From contig CM027381.1 of the NCBI GenBank assembly GCA_015680905.1, positions 88,995,501 to 89,059,500 on the forward strand: 64,000 nt of DNA, in the 5' to 3' direction. The translations under genes were made by a program, and so were the position numbers. Origin of the DNA: Coptis chinensis (lineage: Eukaryota; Streptophyta; Magnoliopsida; Ranunculales; Ranunculaceae). Below, piece after piece: positions 10,641 through 22,988 of the stretch (position 1 is the first letter of the stretch; each line of letters begins with the position of its first letter). The notes beneath the pieces were generated by a model that worked only from the letters and a program-made list of their open reading frames with translations, made no database searches and was not told the origin of the DNA.

Positions 10641-12448
10641 AACCACCCCCAAACAGCATTTTGCTTATCCTCAAACAAATATGAGAAATTAATATAAGTG
10701 ACCAAAAATGGAGTTCTAACTAATCTCTTTTTCGCCGAGTGCGATTGCATTGACCACATGCAATAAGGCCTTAAACCACTAGGAATAACCTAGTGGACGA
10801 GTTATAGCCTCGTGAGAGTTTTTCAGAGAAGGTACTCACAAACTTCATCTATACTACAACGACTAAGAAATAAAATTACTGTTTCCTACTTTAATCTCAA
10901 ATATCTATACATTTCACTAGCAATGAATACAGAATAATCAAGTCGAAATCTAAGCTATTACGTGCATAATAATCAATCATCTACAAATAAACATATATAC
11001 AATGAACTATGCTATGAAATGCAGTAGCAGGTCCGTTTATGAAACTTTGGAATAACGTCCTTAAGTAGGTCCTTACATATATGTCAAGACAAAAACCACT
11101 CTGATTTTTCCACTCAAGTTTCGCTCACTCCAGTGTGTAGTGGGCACACTTTATCTTACAATCTCAATGACACACAAGGAAGCTGAAGTCGATCAATCAC
11201 ATCTGTCACTTACTATCACACTAACTTATTCCTAATTAAGCTAGATGTATTTATTAGGTGTTACGGGAATTAGGTGATGGTTTAAGAATGAAGGAAATGG
11301 ATATTCAAAAAGAACCAGTCTGAGATAATAGAGTCTTCATATTATGTAAGTAGAGAAAACTTTATTCTTTACTTTGCTTCTTCACTTTGTTTCCATCCTT
11401 AGCCATTTTTTTTCTTTTTCTTTTGGCTTTTGACTCCTTTGATTATGTTTTTGGAGTTCTAACTTTTTATTTTTTTTCTTTTCTTTGGATGGAAACTTTC
11501 TTTTCTTATTTGAAGCAACTAACAAATTCTTGGTTTCAAAGGTCTTTCTCTTTCCTATTATTCATTTCATCTCTATTCTCAGACTCATTCAAAAATGGGT
11601 AGGCTGATTTTTATTTTTATTTTGTTTTGTAAAAGGGTAAAGGATTTGCGGTTTATGAAAGGCTAAAGAAAGGCTCAGAGGGGCGACTAGCGAAAATAAT
11701 TTCATATAGGTTTGAATTTCTGGCTATATCAATCCAAAGAGGGCCTAAATTCTTGCTTAGGCTATGGTATAGTGATCAAATAAGTGGACATGCGATTTCT
11801 CTATTTGGAATTTACTTCTCCCTTGTGTTATTTCTCAAATATTTCACTTATATAAGGTTTTAAGCTATATTCTCACAAGATTTATAGAATAAGTACTCTA
11901 ACCTAGATTTCAGAAACTTACTGCCAAAAAATTATAGATACTCATGCAATATATTTATAGAAAGATGCAATGATTATTAATTGCCTGCATATTAACCTAA
12001 ATTTCTAAAAACTATTCTAATATAAGAGTTAATGTGAAATATCTAGACTAATATCATCATGGAGAAAGAAACAATACCATTATTTCCTAAGTGTATAGCA
12101 TACATTATTTATTTATATACATTTTTTTAATTTTTTAATAGAAAACAAGTGCATATTATACATGTATTATCCTAATATGTGCCTTAATTTACGCATGTTT
12201 CTATGCCACCCCCAAACAAGAACATGCTTTGTCCTCAAAGTAAAATAAGAAGGTTAGGAAATACCATTGAAACGCGTGAAAATTGAGGAACACCTGCAAA
12301 ACAAATTTAGAACATACTAATATAGATAAATAAAAACAGACGCAACTCAATATGAGTTCCACCCGTTATGGGGTTAACAAGAATTAACTTGCTTGGGACA
12401 TAAGCAGACACTAACAAAAATAAAACGTACCTACCTCATATCCCACAT
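10641..12448 (-). other. Non-coding 3' region of element B with polypurine tracts
   Basis: No gene is supported. Read on the minus strand, a polypurine tract (about 10655-10643) directly precedes the 3' LTR and is itself preceded by GAGGATAAGCAAAATGC. A second tract, CTTGTTTGGGGGTGG, lies at 12220-12206 after GAGGACAAAGCATG. The region between them is AT-rich with no recognisable product. Confidence 0.55.
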
Positions 12449-13384
12449 TTATTCGTCGTCCTCCTCGTCTATAAAGAAACGAGGTTCTTTGGCATCCTGC
12501 CACGCCATGATAACTTGCCAAGCATCACGCCTTGTATCATCAACCCGTGCTAATCTGTCAAGTGTTACTCGGTTTGATAGGGTGTAAGGAGCTACCCAAT
12601 GAGGGTGTACCCTCCATCCCGGCCAAGTCATAACATGAAACGAACGAACAACACAGTTGGTGGGTCTCATAATTTCAACCCCAACCCAATCCGTGAAACG
12701 GGCACAAAAATCAGGGAAAAAGAAACGCATGATGCGGCAAACTAAAACAGGCATAAGAAGGTACTTATGCCTCATACTATGAGCTTTTGCTAGACTAGCC
12801 AGTAAAACCTGGGGAATGTCAATGTCATATAAGAAATATCCCTCAGCTAAAGCAAGGAAAACGTCACCAACGACATTATTCCCAGAAGAAAACTGCCACT
12901 CCCCTAAGATGTTCATCATGATAAAGAACATGGTAGTGCCTACGTTCAAGGACATGATACCAAGGGCTATGCTATATTGCCCTCGGTCCTCCTCTACACG
13001 AAAAATTCCTGCCCCATAAGTCTCGTGAAAGTACTAATAGTTATAAAGGTATACATTATTAGTCAGATATCCCCATGAGGTTTTAAGAACAGACATAGGC
13101 ATTTTCACAACAAAGGCAACCAAAAACTTGCTGAAATCCATTGTCGTATCATCAACTATGACAGAGAACACTTGTTCTCCATATGGTCTATAAAAGAACT
13201 CAGAATTATTATAGAAATATTCAGAAAGTTTAGGTGAGTACGAGTCATCAGGACTTACCAATAGATTCTGCCATCTTGACTGCACGATCCTTTCGCAGAA
13301 CCATCCTCCAAAGGCCTCGCTCCCAAGCAAATCTTCAAAGGACTGCTCCGGTATGATATGAGGAGGCTTCATATCACACATCAC
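12449..13384 (-). pseudogene. Downstream (env-region) ORF of element B, broken in two
   Basis: Two minus-strand open blocks, 13384-13034 (116 residues, starting near the ATG at 13384) and 12955-12449 (168 residues), probably belonged to one protein now split by a stop or frame change. The first contains FEDLLGSEAFGGWFCER and VDDTTMDFSKFLVAF. The second contains hydrophobic stretches and motifs such as LLMPVLVCRIMRFFF. I recognise the general type: uncharacterised proteins found downstream of pol in plant Athila-like elements (sometimes called plant transposon protein or env-like). No enzyme motif is visible. I do not assign a function. The position, 3' of integrase and before the LTR, is the env position of the lineage. 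Confidence 0.5.
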
Positions 13385-14156
13385 ACTCTAGAACTTCTAG
13401 AAACAACCTTGGAAGAACCTACAAAAAATCAGAACTGAAAGTGGCTGCTAGGGTGAAGGGCGCGGGCGCACTCTTGCCTTGCTCGATGTCTAGTGATTTT
13501 AGCGCGCGCACTCTGAGTATAGGCAAAACAGAGGGCGTGCGCGCTCTGAGTATGATGAGTGCTATGAAGTGCAAAATTCAAAGGCAAAGTGAGAGATGCA
13601 AAGTGAGAGGTGTGATATGAAGTTGAGAGTGCACCAAGGATTTATAGAGAACTAGTTTATAAGTTCCACAAGTTACCTAACTAGTTAAGGCAACATGATG
13701 GAATAAGACAGTTCTAAATCCAAAATAGAAACAGACAAGAGGCATACTCCAAAACCAAACCAATAGCTTTTTAGCTGGAATTAAAATAGCAATCTTCTAG
13801 TTATGACTCCTTGAGGTTGCACCAAACAACACTTTCTAATTCTAGCGACACCAAAACAGCAACATTCTCACATAATTCAATCATAATCAAACAGGCAATA
13901 AATTCAACAACAAAATACGTGGATATGATTAGAGGCTCTGCTAAATAAATAATTCCACCCCCAAACAAGTTGAAAGGGTGGGATTCACGATACAACGCAT
14001 AGCATATGCCGAAAACTAAAAATAACTTCAAATTAAATTAAAATGAAATAACAATTACATAATCCAAATATTAACTACTTAACTAACAATTCATAAACAA
14101 AATCTACAAAAAATAAGAAAACTAGTCTTAACACAACAAAAATACAACAAAAACTA
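13385..14156 (-). other. Linker with GC-rich repeats and a third polypurine-like tract
   Basis: No gene is supported. The motif GCGCGCACTCTGAGTAT and variants recur at about 13455-13552 in otherwise AT-rich DNA. CTTGTTTGGGGGTGG on the minus strand at 13969-13955 is an exact copy of the polypurine-like motif at 12220-12206. Confidence 0.45.
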
Positions 14157-15194
14157 CTAGCCACGCGACGATGATGGGCCAGAGTCATGCGTCCTGCGCC
14201 GACGACGCTCATGCCTCACAGAGGTATCCGAAGAAGAACCCCCATCAAGTGGCAAGCGTCGTAGAACTTCTACTTGGAACTTCCTCTGTCCCTCTATATA
14301 TGCGTTCATGGATTCCTCACACTCCTTATCATGCTGGACTTGGGTCTCCATGTTAGCCTGGAGCTCCCGGTTACTAGCACTGAGGTCCTCAAAATTCTAA
14401 TGGATGTTAACCTGCCTAGTCTGCAGATCCTCACAAATGGTATTAAGAGAACGCAGGCCACGATGAAGCAATGCCATGCGTTCTATATCAGAAGTAGCCT
14501 TTTTCAAGGCATCGACCTCAAAACATGTCATGCCTTCCTCATCATCATCACTCGACTCAGTCTCAACACCCCTATCCCCAGGCAATTTCCACTTCCTCTG
14601 AATGCAGTCTTTATAAATCTTTGCATTTGCATGCAACTTCAACATAATCCTCTGAGTTTTTGGAACAACTCCAAAATGTAGCATGATCTTAGTAATCAAA
14701 ATAGGGAAAGGTGCAGTATATATTCCAACGCTTCTAAGCTCAGCAATCAAAAAGTCGAGGATGCAAAACTTATACCTCTTCTCCTGAAGGACCCAAAGAA
14801 CGTGTAGACAAGACGAACCGATGCCACTGATTTTTGAGGTGCCAATGATGTTCTTACCAAGCCACTGAGCTACAGCCAGCTAGTTGGTTCTCAGAGACGA
14901 CTGTCGAACACAATGCGATTTTGCATTGTATTGTCCTTCCAATATAGTCTCTTTCATTAATACCTCGATCCTGCCCCACTACGATTCCTGCATTGTGATT
15001 ACGAGGTTGTAATTTGCATCAATGCCAAGAATCCTAGACAACATAGCCGTAGACACTTCTCTCTTTGTACCATTCACTTCCACAAAAATCTTCCTACCCT
15101 CAATCTCCCTCTTATTATAGAAATTCAACACCAAATCGGCATGATAAAAATCATTCACCGAATACCATAACCTTTTCCACCTCCTACTAATCAT
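14157..15194 (-). pseudogene. First post-pol ORF of element B (unknown product), broken
   Basis: Minus-strand open blocks at 15194-14979 (RRWKRLWYSVNDFYHADL), 14750-14397 and 14351-14157 follow one another in order. They look like one protein broken by stops. The middle block has ILITKIMLHFGVVP and an acidic run (ESSDDDEEG). The last block is charged and ends with an Arg-rich, Ser-rich tail (RHERRRRR). Similar proteins occur downstream of integrase in Athila-like elements. The biochemical role is not known to me and no catalytic motif is visible. Confidence 0.45.
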
Positions 15195-16173
15195 CTCAAT
15201 ATCATAAAAAGGTGAAAATTGTTTAAAAACAAAAGCTTGTTTCGGAAGAATTTTTCGGTTTTAGGTCGCCATTGGGGTTTGGAATTCAAATTTGGGTGGA
15301 ATCCAAGGTGGGGAGAAGTTCAAATTGATCTCTTTTGAAAAAAAAAAATTAGAGTGGGACGGGGTGGTTTGTTGGATCTCTTTTTTTTTTTTTTTTAATG
15401 GTTCGATGTTGTTCTTGGAGGCGGGGAAAAGATGAAGAATGCGAAGAGGTTTAAACACATGGGTTTAACCTGTTGGGCCCAAGCCCAGAACAAATTTGGA
15501 AATACCCATTTCGTCCTATGCCGCATAAAATTTAACTAAAATTCCCGATTCGTTAACGGTTAGATTTTTGCGAATGAGCTATAAAACGATCATCAAAGAG
15601 AGTACAATCCAATGATCTATAAAAAAAACTCAAATCTAACCTTGGTTAACATGTAAGAAAATAGAAAATGCCTCGAAGTACGTGTATGACATAAGTTATG
15701 TGAGCAAAAGGAATCTAAATTCATAGATAGTGTCAACCCAAATCAAAATATGACTAAACAACATAAATAACAAGAATAGGAAGTTGAGTGTTCAGAATGG
15801 AAAGACCAACACCCCACCCCTAAACAAATTTTGAAAATAGGGTTTAGAAAATTTATTTAAACACGTGGGTCTTTTAAAGTCAGATTCCCGAGACTTCCTA
15901 GATTATAATTTTTATGGTTTTAACATTTTCTATTTTTTATGAATAAGTTTTAATATAAAGGAAAACAATAAAGCAATAAAGACATACTTTACACCATAGA
16001 GAAACATGACTCAAAAACCGAAAAAACATGCAAGAGTGGAAAACGTGAATTATGTTAAACATAGATTAAGGATCCGGTACTTACAGCCACACACTCCAAA
16101 GGGAGGGCTTGGTTACCTGAATGGTGCGCTAACCAAAATATAGAAATGAAAGAAAGTACACCAACAACAAAGG
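15195..16173 (-). other. Non-coding spacer after pol of element B
   Basis: No gene is supported. A further polypurine-like motif, reading TTTGTTTAGGGGTGG on the minus strand, lies at 15828-15814. The remainder is AT-rich. Confidence 0.45.
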
Positions 16174-17941
16174 TCAGTCCTCATAGACAATGTCCTGTAA
16201 AAGGACATCCTCCACATCTAGGGACATGAACTCGTGAAAATGTTTTAATCGTTGGCCATTAACTTTAAAGGTATTATTGTCCTTAGGATTTAACAAGGTG
16301 ATTGCCCCGTAAGGGGTGACTTCAGTGACAAGAAAAGGACCAGACCAACGGGTTTTTAATTTTCCAGGGAAAATGTGCAAACGGGAGTTGTAAAGCAAGA
16401 CCTTTTGACCAACCACAAACTCCTTACGCAATTTTTTTTTATCATGAACACGTTTCATGTTAGCTTTATAATCTTTCGCGAGATCGTAAGAATCACTACG
16501 GATTTCTTCAAGCTCATTTAATTACAATTTGTGCCTGACACCTGCCTCATCATAATTAAAGTTAAGGCTTTTTATAGCCCACATAGCACGGTGCTCTAAT
16601 TCAACGGGCAAGTGACAAGGTTTTCTAAACATAAGTCTGAAGGGAGACATACCTATAGGAGTTTTAAAAGCAGTCTGATATGCTCATAAGGCATCAGTAA
16701 GACGCTTATACCAATATTTCTTATCAGGATTTACTGTTGTTTCTAATATTTTCTTTATTTACCAATTAGAGACTCCAACCTGACCACTAGTTTATGGATG
16801 ATAAGGAGTTGCCACCTTGTGGGTAACTCCATACCTTTTAACTAAAGAAGCAACAACTTTGTTACAAAAATGTGTTCCACTATCACTGATGATGGCTTTA
16901 GAAATGTCAAACCGACAGAAAATGTATTCCTTAACAAAATACACAGCTGTCTTATGGTCATTGCTACGACAAGCCATGGCCTCTATCTATTTGGAAACGT
17001 AGTCCACGACAACAAGAATATAAACAAAATTGTGGGAAACATGAAAAGGTCCCATGAAATCAATGCCCCATACATCAAAAATTTCTACCACCAAAATGGG
17101 TTTAATGGCACCATATTACAAAAATTTCTACCACCAAAATGGGGTTTAATGGCATCATATTACGTTTAGTAATATGCCCAAGTTGTTGGTAATGAACACA
17201 CATCTTGCAATAAACTTGGGCATCTTTAAAAAGGGTAGGCCAATAAAAACCACATTGAAGAACTTTAGCAGCCGTTTTCATACCACTAAAATGGCCACCA
17301 CACTCTTTGTCATGGCAGAAGGATAAAACCTCATTATATTCCCACTGGGGAATACAACGACGAATAATCTGATCTGCACAATACTTAAAAAAATAGGGCT
17401 CATCCCAGTAGTATAGCTTAACTCTGGCCAAAAACTTCTTACGTTTATTTCTTGACCAAATATCAGGAATAATATCAGAAGCTAAATGGTTCACAATGTT
17501 AGCATACCATGGTATAACAAAAATAGCATAAAGATGCTCATCAGGAAAAGAATCAGGTATGGACTCTGAATCACTATCACTGTCATTAGTAAGTCTAGAT
17601 AAGTGATCTGCAACCATATTTTCTACCCCTCGTTTATCCTTAATTTCTAGGGTAAACTCTTGCAGGAGAAGAATCCATCGGATCAATCTCTGTTTAGCAT
17701 CCTTCTTGGCAAGAAGGTACCTAAGAGCTGCATGGTCTATGTAAACTAAGGTCTTAGAACCAACCAAATAAGGGCAGAATATATCTAAAGCATAAACCAT
17801 AGCTAAAAATTCTTTTTTAGTAGTAGTGTAATTTTGTTGAGCATCATTTAAAGTTTTACTAGCAAAATAAATTATAGTCGACTTATCATCTAGTTTTTGT
17901 CCTAACACAGCAGCAACATCATAATCGCTAGCGTCGCACAT
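16174..17941 (-). pseudogene. RNase H and integrase part of element B pol
   Basis: Block 17941-17102 starts with the RNase H domain ([15 protein letters not shown], then [13 protein letters not shown] and ADHLSRL) and runs into the integrase zinc-binding region ([15 protein letters not shown], then CKMCVHY). Block 16977-16792 holds the second catalytic Asp region of integrase (AIISDSGTHFCNK). Block 16458-16174 is the integrase C-terminal domain (VLLYNSRLHIFPGKLKTRW), with no chromodomain, as expected for Athila. The first catalytic Asp can be seen as GIDFMGP in another frame near 17050. Reading is interrupted by a 43-base tandem duplication at 17077-17163, which shifts the frame, and by stops near 16790 and 16500. 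Confidence 0.9.
17077..17163. repeat. 43-base tandem duplication inside integrase of B
   Basis: The stretch from 17077 (AAAAATTTCTACCACC...) to 17119 is repeated at 17120-17163 with one extra G in a G-run and one C/T change. Its length is not a multiple of three, so it breaks the pol frame just before the first catalytic Asp of integrase. Confidence 0.9.
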
Positions 17942-19941
17942 AAGCTCGAAAGGTTTAGACCAATTAGGAGGATGTATAATTGGTGCAAATGTTAAAGCAG
18001 CTTTTAAGGTTGCAAAAGCCTGCTTGCAGTCAAAATTGAAATCAAAGATGACATCCTTAAAAGTAGATTAGTTAAAGGCCTAGCTATTTTTGAAAAATTC
18101 TTGATAAAACGCCTATAGAAACCTGCATGGCCTAAAAAGGCTCTAATGTCATGGACAGTCTGTGGTATAGGTAAAGACGCTATCTTATCCAATTTAGCCT
18201 TATCTACTTCTATGCCGTCACTAGATACAATATGACCTAGCACTATCCCTTTCTTTACCATAAAATGACACTTCTCCCCATTTAAAACCAGATTTTTCTT
18301 CTCACATCTTGTCAACACCTGAGAAAGGTTAGACAGGCACTCACTAAAAGAGTCTCCATAGATAGAAAAATTATCCATAAAAACTTCCATAAAGCTCTCT
18401 ACCATATCACTAAAATATGAAGCATACACCGCTGGAAGGTACTAGGAGCATTATAGAGACCAAAAGGCATCCGTTTATATGCATATGTTCCAAAAGGACA
18501 TGTGAAGGTAGTCCTATCTTGGTCATCAGGATCAATAATAATCTGAAAATAGCCAGAATAGCCATCTAAAAAACAATAATAAGCATGACCAGCTAGACGT
18601 TCGAGCATCTGATCTATAAAGGGTAAAGGAAAGTGATCCTTTCGTGTCATGGTGTTTAAGCGTCTGTAATCAATACAGATCCTCCATTTCATAGGAACAC
18701 GCATGGAAACATATTCACCTGCAGCATTACGAACAATGGTAACTCCTGATTTCTTAGGGACTATGTGAATAGAACTTACCCATTCACTATCGGAGATGGG
18801 ATATATGATCCCCGCATCGAGTAACTGTAAGAATTCCTCTTTGACCACCTCTTTCATGGCAGGGTTCAAGCGACACTGAGGTTCGTGTGAAGTCTTCTCA
18901 TTATCCTCCAAATGGATGTGATGAGTGCATACACCAGGGTCAATCCCTTTAATGTCATCTAGGGACCAACCGATCACGGAACGGTATTCCCTAATCACCC
19001 TAATCAAACGGGCCTCTTCATCAGCAGATAACTGAGAAGATATGATCACCGGATAACTACTATCTCGATCAAGCTAAATATATTTTAACTCAGCAGGAAA
19101 AGGTTTAAGCACAGGGGTGAGAGGAATGGGTAAAAAGGATTCCAAAGGATCCTCATCTTGAGTAGTGAAGACCTGCTTAGGTAAGAGGTCCTCAAACTTG
19201 GAAAATGAAGCGACAGAAGGATCTAAGATAGGGGTAGAATCGAAAAGGGTGTTGACTTTCTCTAAATACGAGTCATCGTCGAAGTCGGAGCTACCGAAGG
19301 AAAGGAACTGGTGCATCTGATTTTCTGGAAACGTGTTGTTGAAATAATTTTGAACTAAGCTCTTGATCATGCTAACCTCCCCATCTATAGATGAATCTGG
19401 TAACTGTTTCATCATCTTGAAAACATTTACCTCAACAGAAAGATGACCAAAGGACATGGACATCGAACCATCGCGGTAGTTTATGAGCACATTGGCAGTT
19501 GCCAAGAAAGGATGCCCTAAAATGATATATAGGAACAGAGTCGTTAGCGACTTCTGTGTCTAGGATAACGAAGTCTGCTGAGTAGTAAAAATCTTGAACC
19601 TTAACCAGCACATTTTTAACAACACCCTTGGGATACTTAATAGACCGATCAGCCAATTGCAATGCCATTTTAGTAGGTTGCATCTATTGTAGACCTATTT
19701 GTTTATATAAATAATAAGGGAATAAGTTAACACTCGCCCCCAGGTCTAATAGCGCAGTCGTCATATGGGTATCCCCTAAGGTGCATTGTACAGTAGGACG
19801 ACCAAGGTCCTTATACTGAACGATTCCATTATGTTCAGATAGAGTTGGGAACTGTTCAGTTAAAAAGGTGTCTTTTGGTATATTGGTCTTCCGCCTAGTA
19901 GTGCACAACTCTTTTAGAAACTTAGCATGTTGTGCTAACAT
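17942..19941 (-). pseudogene. Protease and reverse transcriptase part of element B pol
   Basis: Block 19941-19684 contains the aspartic protease active-site region (LLDLGASVNLFP), continued in 19683-19432 (LQLADRSIKYPKGVV). Block 19049-18399 is the RT N-terminal half: GIIYPISDSEWVSSIHIVPKK, CIDYRRLN, HFPLPFIDQMLERL, and MPFGLYNAPSTFQR. Block 18429-18004 continues after a frame change near 18410 and holds the catalytic box, which reads FMDN where the family has two Asp (FMDD). Further on are HFMVKKGIVLGH and HAGFYRRF. The loss of the second Asp, together with frame changes near 19500, 18410 and 18060, means no active enzyme can be made. The lineage is Athila by these motifs. Confidence 0.9.
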
Positions 19942-21749
19942 TTTAATAGCGTTAAGAAAAGGTAGGTTAATCGTTAGATTTTTAAAAACTTCCCTAATCT
20001 CATCAAAGTTAGTATCCTTGTGTAATATGGCTAATCTCTAAAGTAATGGTGGGTTATCTCTATATTTAGCATAAGGATCAATAGGAGTTTTAACCTTGGC
20101 CATTTTCCTCTTGGGTTGAGGTTTAACTGGTACCTCTACAGGAGTAGGATCATCAGTTACTACTTCAGTATATAGTAAAATATCAGGTGTAGGGACCACG
20201 TACTGGTAGGGTAACAACAGGCATCGTTACGGAGTTATCAACAACTCTGCCAGAACGGAGAGTGGTGATGGCATGTAGCTCACCTACAATGATATTTTCA
20301 TTACTAGGATTACCGGTTACTTCAAAGTCTTTGTTTGATATTTTAGGATTAGGTACGGCTTGACTTGGAAACACACCTTTTGGTGGGGCTTTCTCTTGGG
20401 TTAACTGTTGGATGGAATAATTAATGGATTGTAAAATCTGTTAGTTAGATTGATTCATGGATTGTATAAGCTCTTGGCTAACCTGTATGAAGGCGTCAAG
20501 ATGATCCGGTTGTGAAGGTGTAGTGGGCACAGGTGGTGTGACTGGAACTATCTCACGTTGGTTAGAAATAGGTGGGTTGCGATAGTTATTAGGAACTGGA
20601 ACGATACCTTTAATAGCATTATATTTATTATTATAATTATTATAATTACCTTGTCCTTGTCCTTGTCTCGGTGGAGCTTGATTGTAATTTGGCGCTTGTC
20701 TAACATTTTGATTATTAAACCCTGGAGGTGTAACGTGATGATTATTTTTCCAACTGAAGTTGGGATGTTGTCTCCAAGGCACGTTAGGTTCACTATTAAT
20801 GGAATAAACATTGTCCGGTTGAGCGGATGGTTGTTCATAAACTAGAGGACAATATGAGTCGGGATGCTCAAGGCTGTAACAGAAATTGCATGGAAAAGTG
20901 TTGACGTTCATGACAGGAGTAGGTTGTTGTTGGATAGAAATGACTTCTACCTTTTTAGTGAGAGATTCGATTAAAGTTTTAAGCTTAGGATTAGATTTAA
21001 CCTCAAACATACTGGCAGCCTTAACTGTGGAAGAAGAATTATTGGAGCGGGGGATGTCATTACCCCCCCTTATTTTGACGTTTAGATTGATCTTCCAAAA
21101 ACCTATAAGCCTCAGACGCACCTTTACTAAGGAAACTACCCCAGTCATTATGTCAAGAACCTCTTTATGGTGATGTAAAAGCCCTTTGAAAAAGGCATGA
21201 ACAAGCGTGTCTTTCACAACGTTATGATGTGGACACTCAATGAGAAGATCAGTTAACCAATTACAGGCCTCTGAAAAGGATTCATGAGGATTCTAGCAGA
21301 AGAAATGAATCTTTTGAAGCATTTCATCTATTTTTAGCGGTGGGTAAAACTGCTCCATGAATAATTGAACAAGTTTGGCCCATGAGTCCATATAATTAGG
21401 CACTTGGGCAGTTAACCAAGATGCCGCCTTATCGGCGAGGGTGAAAGGAAACACCCTCAATTTAATTTGCTCCGAACCAACAGTAGGATGATAAAATGTG
21501 GTAAGAACTTGTTCTATCCTACGCATATGCTGTTAAGGCTTCTCATGGTCTAAACCATGAAAAATGGGTAACAAATTAAATATATTCATGGGGATTTGAA
21601 AATCCCCCACTGGGTCTGCAAGAACGATGCAAGACTTAGGGCTATCGGTAAAGGCTTTATAAAAATCAGAGAGAGAAGTCTCTGTTTCGTCAGCCATTTG
21701 TGCAGGTGTAATGTGTGGTATTTTAGATAGGCGTGTGCGTTGACATTTA
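19942..21749 (-). pseudogene. Gag of element B, truncated at its start
   Basis: Minus-strand blocks: 21749 to 21533 and 21526-21293 carry the capsid core (FNLLPIFHGLDHEKP, then IKLRVFPFTLADKAASWL and FMEQFYPPLK). Block 21217-20441 carries the C-terminal part with a classical CX2CX4HX4C zinc knuckle (CNFCYSLEHPDSYC) and an Asn/Gln-rich tail. Block 20374-20183 contains HAITTLRSGR, the usual Athila landmark between gag and protease. Stops at several places (for example near 21530 and 21290) disable it. The true N-terminus is absent, because element C begins at 21750. Confidence 0.85.
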
Positions 21750-22294
21750 TGATAAGTGCTCAAAGTGTAATTTAACCCTCGATTATGCCTTTTGTTTAGC
21801 CATCGTAGTGGACTAATAGTGTTTGTAAGTTATGTTTTATGATTCTACAGGTGAAAAAGAGAGTTTTGTGGAATATTAAAGAAAAAGGGGTAAAACGGAG
21901 CAATTCGAAGCATTAAAGATCACATGGGAAGCATGTGGACAATCATGGAGAAGGCCAAGGAATTGAAGCTATTAAAGATGTAACTTGGACCTATTTTAAA
22001 GCCTATTTGGAATCCCAAGGCAAAAGAATTCGTTGCTTGGACCAAAGCCCACAAAAGAGGATAGAAGGATAGAGCAAACGAGGGATAATAGATTTCCGCG
22101 TCTGGGATGCAAGGATCGTGCGTCCAGACACAATGCTCACACCTGAGACACAAGGATCGTGCGTCCAGACGCATGAACCGACACTGTAGCCACTTCCTTC
22201 TCAGTTTTGGAGACGAAGTTGGACTCTGAAAAAAGTTTATTTGTATTAGGAAACAAATGGCGGTTTGGAATGCTTCTAGAACTCATTGTAACCC

Positions 22295-22307
22295 CTATAA
22301 ATAGAGG
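22295..22307 (+). promoter_or_regulatory. TATA box of the element C LTR
   Basis: CTATAAATAGAGG is followed by ACCTAAGTGCCTC. The same arrangement is seen in the LTR of element B at 10096-10081, which supports it as the retrotransposon promoter. Confidence 0.6.
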
Positions 22308-22877
22308 ACCTAAGTGCCTCATGTAATTTGCCAATTCACTTATATTCTTGTCTCCAGAACTTGAGGCAGAGAGAGATTAATAATAAAATATTCGGTTTTA
22401 ACTAGTCGAGTCTTAATAAGTTAGTATTTCTAGTCTTATGTTCTTTGACTCTTCTTCTTCTCTTTCTTCGTGTTCTTCCTTCTTTATGGAAGGCTAATCT
22501 TCTCCTTCAAGGGAGGAGATGAAGTCGGTGTTTAAGGTTTAATGATTCTTCTGGTTCATGGTGTTCTTCAATCAGGTTAGTTCTTTATGTTTTTAGGATG
22601 TGTTTGTTTACTGGCAAATCTCTAGTGGGAAAATATTAGATTTGCCAGTGTTTTCCTACTAGAGATTTGCCATGCTAATTTGTAGTGGGAAAATTTCAGT
22701 TTGCCAGTGTTTGTTTGCAAAAATTTCTAGTGGGAAAATATGAGATTTGCCAGTTTTGCCAGTGTTTGTTTACATGGTTTTTTTCCATGACAAATGATAT
22801 TTCAACTTTTTGGAAATTTGTTTTTTTTTTTTCAACCTCATTGAAATATATAATAAAAAAAAACAAGAAGTATGACT

Positions 22878-22988
22878 TATGAGGGCAACAATTCATTAAA
22901 ACCAAACGACTACATTGGCATATCATGTTGCTACGACAAGTATGAGGGCAACAATTCATTAAAACCAAACGACTACATTGGCATATCA
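22878..22988. repeat. 48-base direct repeat inside the TIR element
   Basis: Two copies (22878-22925 and 22941-22988) starting TATGAGGGCAACAATTC are separated by 15 bases. No function is visible. Confidence 0.85.

Larger units (their letters stand above)
9332..21749 (-). mobile_element. Element B: Athila-lineage Ty3/gypsy retrotransposon, cut in gag
   Basis: In minus orientation the order is gag (21749-19942), protease and reverse transcriptase, RNase H and integrase (to 16174), a long downstream region with two ORF blocks (15194-12449), a polypurine tract and the 3' LTR (10640 to about 9332). The RT and RNase H motifs (for example EKCHFMVKKGIVLGH and HAGFYRRFIKNF) and the long env-type region are typical of the Athila lineage. 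The 5' end, including the 5' LTR and primer-binding site, is missing because element C begins at 21750 inside gag. The rest may lie beyond the window. Many stops and frameshifts make it non-autonomous. Confidence 0.82.
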
